A stretch of DNA of 48,906 bases from Hydrogenobacter sp. (lineage in GTDB: Bacteria; Aquificota; Aquificia; Aquificales; Aquificaceae). A program made the position numbers and the translations under genes. Positions 43,298 through 48,906 of the stretch are shown here, one piece after another (positions within the stretch are counted from its first letter, which is position 1; each line of letters starts with the position of its first letter). The stretch lies in the NCBI GenBank assembly GCA_023255875.1, contig JAGDVY010000021.1, positions 1-48,906 of the forward strand, given 5' to 3'. The notes under the pieces were generated by a model that saw nothing but the letters and a program-made list of their open reading frames with translations, did not search any database and was not told the DNA's origin.

Positions 43298-43693
43298 GTG
43301 GTGCACTTTGCTATAGCCTTTCCCCTTATGACCCTAATAATGGACCTTTACTACAGGTTTAAGAAAAGCTCTCCTAACGGGCTTCATGCGCTTTTTACTT
43401 ACCTGAGTGTGCTATCCGTTTTGATAGCTAGTGTATCTGGCATACTGGCTCATGAACCTATAGAGGAAAAGCTCGCTGATGTACCTGTGTTTCACCTACA
43501 TGAGTCTCTTGGGCTTTTCCTTGCTCTGTGGTTTTTGGCTGTTGGCGCTGTGAGGTTCTTGATGGATAGGGGTCCTGGCTCTCTTAGGAACATTTACACC
43601 GCACTTCTTGTACTGGGTGTCTTGCTTCTTTTTGTGCAGGGTAGGTGGGGTGGCATAATTGTTTATGACTATCTACTGAAAAAAGGATTATGA
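43298..43693 (+). CDS. DUF2231 membrane protein, 5' end apparently frameshifted
   Basis: The 131-residue protein has about four membrane helices and conserved histidines (VHFAIAFPL, HEPIEE, HLHESLG), as in DUF2231 proteins. The natural start should be ATG 43270, behind AAGAGGT, giving MDLIKLHP. A run of five C at 43290-43294 shifts that frame out; with four C it would read MDLIKLHPSVVHFAIAF, the expected family start. GTG 43298 has no Shine-Dalgarno. It is the first gene of the metal-efflux operon, overlapping the next by 4 nt. Confidence 0.7.
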   Translation: MVHFAIAFPLMTLIMDLYYRFKKSSPNGLHALFTYLSVLSVLIASVSGILAHEPIEEKLADVPVFHLHESLGLFLALWFLAVGAVRFLMDRGPGSLRNIYTALLVLGVLLLFVQGRWGGIIVYDYLLKKGL

Positions 43694-44859
43694 TTCTATT
43701 ACTCCTTTTGGTGTTGGGACTGTCTTATGGTATGGACCTGAAAACCGCAATAGATAAGGCGGTCTCTTCTCATCCTTCTATAAGAGCTCTGGAGGAGGAG
43801 CTAAAGGGCTTTGAGGGAAGGTCTATAACTTACAGGAGCTACCTAAACCCTACAGTGGGCGTTGAGGTGGGAAACTTTGGCACTTCCAAAGACGGAGTTA
43901 GCTCCAATCCCATCTATAGGGTCTCTTATTCTCAACCTCTGCTTATCTACCCAATTGGAAAACTAAGCAAAGAGGTAGTCAGGTACGAAACGGAAGCCTT
44001 CAAAGAGCGCATATCCCAAGAGAAAAATACCTTGAGGGGAGAGGTTTATAGTGCCTTCTACTCTGTGCTTTACAGAAAAGAGCTTTTGAACATTGCCCAA
44101 GAGAACTACCGCATAAGCCAAGACCTATACAAATTCACTAAAAAGCTCTTTGAGCTTGGAGAGATCACAAAGCTGGAGCTTTTCAGAGTAGAAAGGGAGC
44201 TGGACCTTGCAAAGACGGAGTTGGAGCTTGCCAACACAGACCTAAGGAATGCCCTGCAGAGGCTGTCCTTTTTGGTGGGTGAGGAAGTAAGAGATGTGGA
44301 AGGAAGCCTACAGGACCTACCCCCAATGAAGGAGATAAACCCAGAGAATCTTCCACAGGTCAAGCAGTATGAATACATGATAAGAAGTGCCAAAGCAAAC
44401 ATAGACTTGGAAAAGACCCTTGCCAAACCGCAGGTGAGCGTAGAAGCCATAGGAGAAAAGGTCTCTCAGCACGAGTATGGTGCGAGAGTAGCTCTTTCTG
44501 CAACCCTTCCTCTCTTTTACAAGAGAGAAGGCGAGATAATACAGCTATCTGCCAAGGTAAGAAGTTTGGAGAGCTACAGAAGTCTTGAGCTAAAGAGAGC
44601 AAAAAGCGAGTACGAGAGGCTTTTGAGCAGATACGAAGCGCTAAAGAGAGAGATAAATAATGTGGAGAGCTTTATGATCCCAAAACTAAGAGAGGAGCTC
44701 AGCCTTGCACTAAAGAGCTACAGACTCAGGACCATCACATCCCTTGAGCTCTCAGACACAAAAAGGAGATACCTTCAGCTTTTGAGATACAGAGCGGACC
44801 TTCTTATGCAAGCTCACGAGGAGTATGCCAGATATCTCTCTCTTGGGGGTGAGTTGTGA
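43690..44859 (+). CDS. TolC-like outer-membrane efflux protein (CzcC/CusC type)
   Basis: The 389-residue protein has an N-terminal signal (ILLLLLVLGLSYG) and two outer-membrane-efflux repeats dominated by long coiled helices. One repeat carries LYKFTKKLFELGEITKLELFRVERELDLAKTELE and the other SLALKSYRLRTITSLELSDTKRRYLQLL. It forms the exit duct of the following adaptor and RND pump, to which it is coupled by a 4-nt overlap. Confidence 0.88.
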   Translation: MILLLLLVLGLSYGMDLKTAIDKAVSSHPSIRALEEELKGFEGRSITYRSYLNPTVGVEVGNFGTSKDGVSSNPIYRVSYSQPLLIYPIGKLSKEVVRYETEAFKERISQEKNTLRGEVYSAFYSVLYRKELLNIAQENYRISQDLYKFTKKLFELGEITKLELFRVERELDLAKTELELANTDLRNALQRLSFLVGEEVRDVEGSLQDLPPMKEINPENLPQVKQYEYMIRSAKANIDLEKTLAKPQVSVEAIGEKVSQHEYGARVALSATLPLFYKREGEIIQLSAKVRSLESYRSLELKRAKSEYERLLSRYEALKREINNVESFMIPKLREELSLALKSYRLRTITSLELSDTKRRYLQLLRYRADLLMQAHEEYARYLSLGGEL

Positions 44860-45881
44860 TGCTCCTATTTTTTCTTGTTTTACCCTTGATGGTGCTCTCC
44901 CAGACCATAAGGATTAGTCCAGAGCTTGAGCAAAAATTGGGTATAAAGCTCATGACTGTAAAGCTTGAGAGGGTACAAGAGGAGATAAAGCTTCCTTCAA
45001 AGGTCAGTGAGTATTCGGCTTTTTCAGCGGAGGTATATCCACCTGTGAGCGGTATAGTAAAAAAGCTCTTTGTCAAAGAAGGAGACAGAGTTAGGAAAGG
45101 CTCTCCCCTTGCTCTTGTATACTCTCCACACATTGCGGACCTACAGGCACAGATAAGGATGGCAAAGGTAAAACTCAAGACCGCAAAAGACACACTCACA
45201 AGGGAAGAGATGCTATACAAGGAAGAAGTTATACCCTACGCACGGTACTACTCTGCAAAGATAGAGTATGAGAGAGCAAAAGGAGAGTATGAGGCGCTTC
45301 TTGCATCTCTTAGGTCCTTTGGTGAAGTGGTGGGCGACTCGCTCATGATAAGGTCTCCCATAAGTGGTTATGTGGTAGAACAAAAGGTGCTCACAGGAAG
45401 TGGTGTGGACCCTTCTAAGGAGATGTTCAAAATTCACTCTCATGAAAAGCTCTGGGTTTATGCTTATGCTACTCCAGAGTCTGCCATAAGGATAAAGAAA
45501 GGCATGAAGGGTTATGTGCTCTGGCAGGGACAAAAAATTCCTGGTGTGGTGGATTATGTATCTCACGAAGTGGACCAAAACACTAAGAGAGTCCCCATTA
45601 GGCTCTTGGTGGATAACTCAGATGACCTTCTTAGACCTGGGCTTATGACGGAAACAGTTATTGTGCTGGGAAGCACCAAGGGCGTGTGGCTTCCTGCGGA
45701 GGCGGTCCAAAAGCTTGGAGATGCTAATGTGGTGTTTGTGAAAGTACCAGCAGGGTTTGAGGTCAGGAAGGTAAGAAAGATAAAAGAGGAAGAAAACAAA
45801 GTGCTTGTGGATGGTCTCAAAGAAGGCGACAGGGTTGCGATAAGCGGTATTATCTTCCTCAAGTCTCAGGTGGCAAAATGA
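44856..45881 (+). CDS. RND efflux periplasmic adaptor (CzcB/CusB type)
   Basis: The 341-residue membrane-fusion protein has a signal peptide and paired lipoyl-like halves: YPPVSGIVKKLFVKEGDRVRKGSPLALVYSP and LMIRSPISGYVVEQKVLTGSGV. The beta-barrel part includes KGMKGYVLWQGQKIPGVVDYV. YSPHIADLQAQI is characteristic of heavy-metal adaptors. It lacks the Met-rich N-terminal segment of E. coli CusB. It overlaps both neighbours by 4 nt. Confidence 0.9.
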   Translation: MMLLFFLVLPLMVLSQTIRISPELEQKLGIKLMTVKLERVQEEIKLPSKVSEYSAFSAEVYPPVSGIVKKLFVKEGDRVRKGSPLALVYSPHIADLQAQIRMAKVKLKTAKDTLTREEMLYKEEVIPYARYYSAKIEYERAKGEYEALLASLRSFGEVVGDSLMIRSPISGYVVEQKVLTGSGVDPSKEMFKIHSHEKLWVYAYATPESAIRIKKGMKGYVLWQGQKIPGVVDYVSHEVDQNTKRVPIRLLVDNSDDLLRPGLMTETVIVLGSTKGVWLPAEAVQKLGDANVVFVKVPAGFEVRKVRKIKEEENKVLVDGLKEGDRVAISGIIFLKSQVAK

Positions 45882-48800
45882 CAAAAATTCTCCACTACAG
45901 GCTACTTGTGTTAGTTCTTCTGCTTTTGAGTGTGGCGGTGGGCATTTGGAGCTTTTTAAAGCTACCCATAGACACCTTTCCAGACCCAACACCTGTGCAG
46001 GTGGTCATATACACAGAGACACCGGGGCTTTCTGCGGAAGAGACAGAAGTCTTAGTGACACGTCCCATAGAAGCGGTGCTTTCAGGCATAAAAGATGTGG
46101 AAACAGTCAGGTCTGTGAGCCTGCCGGGTCTCTCTTACGTGACTGCCTTTTTCAAAGATGGTACAGATGTGTATTTTGCCAGGAACTTGGTAGCCCAAAA
46201 GCTTCCAGAGGCTCAGGCACAGATTCCCTCAGGGTATGTGCCAAGGATGGGACCAAACACTTCTGGCTTGGGAAATGTGCTCTTTTATGCTTTGGAAGAC
46301 ACAAAAGGTAACTACTCCCTTGAGGACCTAAAAACCCTGCAGATGTGGAAAGTAAAACCTCTAATAAAATCCGTGGATGGAGTAGAAGAAATATCCCAGT
46401 GGGGACCAGAACGTGCCTATGTGATCAAGGTAAATCAGGATGCCATGGTGCTCTACGGTATCACTTGGCAGGACATTATAAACTCTTTGGAAGAGTACAA
46501 TCAGATAGCGGGAGGTGGGTTTTTACTTACTCCTCAGGGAGATGTGGTGGTAAGAGGCTTAGGTAGAGTAAGGAGCATACAGGACATAGAGAACATACCT
46601 GTGAAAAAGTCAGAGGGTGTCTCTGTGAGCCTTGGACAGATAGCCCAAGTTGTACCCTCGGAACTTCCCAACAGAAGAGGAGCTTTTACCCTAAACGGTA
46701 AAGAGGTGCAAGGAAACATCATACTCAAGCGTATAAACACTAACACCATGGAGCTGGTAGAGGAGCTAAGAAAAAAGCTTCAGGAGGTGCAGAAAATACT
46801 ACCTGATGGCATCAAAGTGGAAATACTCTATGACCAAGCTTATCTCACTAAGAAGGCTCTTTCAACGGTAGAGAAAGCCTTAGTGGAGGGTATAGTGCTT
46901 GTGTCCATAGCCATAAGCCTTTACCTTTGGAACATAAGGACCGCTCTTTTAGTGGTGCTTTCTGTACCCCTTACCATTTTGTACGCTTTCATATTCATGA
47001 AGCAGGCAGGCATCTCCGGAAACCTCATGTCTTTGGGAGGTCTTGCCATCGGTGTGGGTCTTTTTGCGGACGCTACCGTGGTGGTAGTGGAAAACATATA
47101 CAAACATCTCTCCGAAAGAAAAGATGGACGCAAGATATCCATCATAGCGGACTCTGTGAGGGAGGTGATGCGCCCGGTGGTGTTTGCCATAGGCATCATA
47201 ATAACTGTCTTTCTACCCATATTTAGTCTTCAGTCCGTTGAAGGAAAGTACTACAAACCCTTAGCCACCACCATCATCTTTGCCCTACTTTCTTCTCTTG
47301 TGGTAGCCTTTTTCTTTATGCCCGTGCTGTCTTACTACCTTCTCAAGCCGGGTAAAGAAGAGACGTATCTTTTCAGAAAGATAAGGGAAGGGTATATAAA
47401 GCTTCTTGAAAGAGCGTTCAAGATAAGGTGGGTGCTCATAGGCACAACGCTTGTGGGATTTGTCATTTCTGTCTTTTTGGTGTCAAGGACGGGTACTGAG
47501 TTTGCGCCAGAGCTCGAGGAGGGTGCCCTGCTGGTAAAGTCCTTTTTGGACCCCAACGTATCCTTAGAAGAAGCAAAAAGGATAGCGAGTCTTGTGGAAA
47601 GCACAGCCCTTGAGTATCCAGAGGTGGTAAGAGCCTTTTCTAACATAGGCAGAGCGGAGGTAGGAGAGCCAGAAGATGTGAGCTACATAGAAACCTTCAT
47701 TATCCTAAAGCCCATCTCCGAGTGGAAGAGCTTCAAAAGCAGGGAAGAGTTTGTGAGCCTTCTAAGAGATAAGCTCAAGGATGTACCCGGTGTGGAGTTT
47801 AGCTTTACACAACCCATACAGATGAGGATAGATGAGCTTCTCTCGGGAGTAAAATCCACTGTAGCCATAAAGGTCTTTGGAGATGACCTTGAGAAGATAA
47901 ACCAGATAGCCAGCCAGATAGAACAGATAGTAAAATCCACAAAGGGAGCGGTAGATGTAGAGACAGAAGCCCAGTCTGGTAAGCTCCAGCTCAGAATCAT
48001 CCCAAAAACCGAAGAGTTAAAGAGATACCAGCTTACCACTTTGGATCTTATGAACCTCATATCCTACGCTCTTGGTGGCAAGGAAGTAGGCTACCTACAG
48101 CAGGACACTATCCTCTTTCCCATAGTCCTATCCCTAAAGGACAGGGACTTGGAGAGCCTAAAGAACCTTCCCTTGCTTCTCAAAGATGGTAGCATAGTGA
48201 CCCTCTCTCAGGTGGCGGACCTGGAGATAGCCCAAGGTTTTCAGAAGATAAGGCGCGAAAATGGTATGAGATTTGCCTTAGTGCAGTCTAACCTTTCGGG
48301 TAGAGATTTGGGTAGTTTTGTGAGGGAGCTAAAAGAGAGGATATCAAAAGAGATAAAACTACCCCCTGGCTACTTTGTAACTTTTGGTGGGCAGTTTGAG
48401 AACCAAGAGAGAGCTATGAAAAGACTCTCAGTGGTGGTGCCTCTCTCTGTGCTTCTTATATTCTTGCTCTTATATCTTAATTACAACTCCTTCAGAGACG
48501 CTCTTATAGTGCTTCTTAACGTGCCCTTTGCGGTGATAGGGGGTGTGTTTGCCCTTTACCTTTCGGGATATAACCTTTCTGTACCTGCAATTATCGGCTT
48601 TATAGCGGTTTTTGGTATAGCTACGCTAAACGGTGTGGTGCTAATATCCTACATAAGGTCTCTTTTGGAAAATGGCTACAATGTGAGAGACGCGGTGCTT
48701 ACAGGTGCCAGCAGAAGACTAAGACCCATACTTATTACAGCAACTGCCTCTTCTTTAGGTCTTCTACCCATGCTATTTGCAAAAGACATAGGCGCTGAAA

Positions 48801-48906
48801 TACAAAAACCCTTAGCGGTGGTAGTCATAGGTGGTATATTCACTTCTACTTTACTTTCCCTCTTTATACTTCCCTTAGTTTACGAAAAGTATAGTAAAAT
48901 AGTAAA
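45878..48906 (+). CDS. Heavy-metal RND efflux pump (CzcA/CusA family), 3' end outside window
   Basis: About 1009 codons are present, open to the last base, so only the final few dozen residues are missing. The N-terminus (LSVAVGIWSFLKLPIDTFPDPTPVQVVIYTETPGLSAEETE) and the membrane-embedded acidic helix with ADATVVVVEN are HME-RND signatures; proton relay through that helix is expected. The later TLNGVVLISYIRSLLENG and LRPILITATASSLGLLPML are also typical. The metal (Cu/Ag versus Co/Zn/Cd) cannot be assigned by eye. It completes a CBA efflux operon with the two preceding genes. Confidence 0.93.
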   Translation, partial: MTKILHYRLLVLVLLLLSVAVGIWSFLKLPIDTFPDPTPVQVVIYTETPGLSAEETEVLVTRPIEAVLSGIKDVETVRSVSLPGLSYVTAFFKDGTDVYFARNLVAQKLPEAQAQIPSGYVPRMGPNTSGLGNVLFYALEDTKGNYSLEDLKTLQMWKVKPLIKSVDGVEEISQWGPERAYVIKVNQDAMVLYGITWQDIINSLEEYNQIAGGGFLLTPQGDVVVRGLGRVRSIQDIENIPVKKSEGVSVSLGQIAQVVPSELPNRRGAFTLNGKEVQGNIILKRINTNTMELVEELRKKLQEVQKILPDGIKVEILYDQAYLTKKALSTVEKALVEGIVLVSIAISLYLWNIRTALLVVLSVPLTILYAFIFMKQAGISGNLMSLGGLAIGVGLFADATVVVVENIYKHLSERKDGRKISIIADSVREVMRPVVFAIGIIITVFLPIFSLQSVEGKYYKPLATTIIFALLSSLVVAFFFMPVLSYYLLKPGKEETYLFRKIREGYIKLLERAFKIRWVLIGTTLVGFVISVFLVSRTGTEFAPELEEGALLVKSFLDPNVSLEEAKRIASLVESTALEYPEVVRAFSNIGRAEVGEPEDVSYIETFIILKPISEWKSFKSREEFVSLLRDKLKDVPGVEFSFTQPIQMRIDELLSGVKSTVAIKVFGDDLEKINQIASQIEQIVKSTKGAVDVETEAQSGKLQLRIIPKTEELKRYQLTTLDLMNLISYALGGKEVGYLQQDTILFPIVLSLKDRDLESLKNLPLLLKDGSIVTLSQVADLEIAQGFQKIRRENGMRFALVQSNLSGRDLGSFVRELKERISKEIKLPPGYFVTFGGQFENQERAMKRLSVVVPLSVLLIFLLLYLNYNSFRDALIVLLNVPFAVIGGVFALYLSGYNLSVPAIIGFIAVFGIATLNGVVLISYIRSLLENGYNVRDAVLTGASRRLRPILITATASSLGLLPMLFAKDIGAEIQKPLAVVVIGGIFTSTLLSLFILPLVYEKYSKIV

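Overview
The window looks like the chromosome of a thermophilic Aquificaceae bacterium (Hydrogenobacter/Thermocrinis-like). This is inferred from gene content: tightly overlapping genes, a short MutL, a fumarate-reductase-type Fe-S subunit, a DUF208/QueH protein and a Lon-SAVED protein of a type I recall from Aquificales. No rRNA or marker tree is available. About 50 genes and 3 tRNAs are seen.

Layout. 1-1.6 kb: the end of an unknown gene, then a Lon-like protease fused to a SAVED (cyclic-oligonucleotide sensor) domain. 1.6-16.6 kb: housekeeping genes: alr, tpx, tRNA-Cys, rpsT, murJ, tRNA-Leu, thiE, mscS, tRNA-Asn, a minCDE-hslV-coiled-coil-rodA-hemW-aldolase-gcvH-like run, queH, sdhB/frdB, hsp20, pncA and sfsA. 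16.77-22.40 kb: an AT-richer island bracketed by inverted copies of a short mobile-element-like repeat. It carries a broken TonB-dependent receptor, exbB-exbD-tonB and a Tat-exported PhoD phosphatase. 22.56-36.91 kb: one minus-strand run of 11 genes: a lysozyme-like protein, mutL, hisF, a RecB/Cas4-like nuclease-helicase, a candidate Argonaute/PIWI-like protein, then cas10-csm2-csm3-csm4-csm5-cas6. 36.96-43.2 kb: serA, a four-cluster ferredoxin, a MoaD/ThiS-like sulfur carrier, a methyltransferase, uvrB and purE. 43.3 kb to the end: a DUF2231 membrane protein and a CzcCBA/CusCBA-type metal efflux operon whose pump gene runs off the window.

Most interesting region. The type III-A (Csm) operon has no Cas1, Cas2, Csm6/Csx1 or CRISPR array in the window. 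Instead it is translationally coupled to two large proteins: a fused PD-(D/E)XK nuclease-SF2 helicase and a 792-residue protein whose C-terminal half reads like a MID-PIWI module with the catalytic acids replaced. Cas10 keeps both its HD and GGDD motifs, so it should make cyclic oligoadenylate. The SAVED-Lon protease 20 kb away is a plausible receiver of that signal. Together these may form a composite defence system combining Csm, an inactive Argonaute-like protein, a nuclease-helicase and a cyclic-nucleotide-activated protease. The joint function is inference.

A second item is the hsp20 leader. It starts a few bases after a good promoter and contains three perfect complementary pairs in fully interleaved (pseudoknot) order, followed by a perfect 22-bp palindrome. 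Several genes (alr, thiE, purE) have TATAAT-like boxes so near the start codon that leaderless transcripts are likely.
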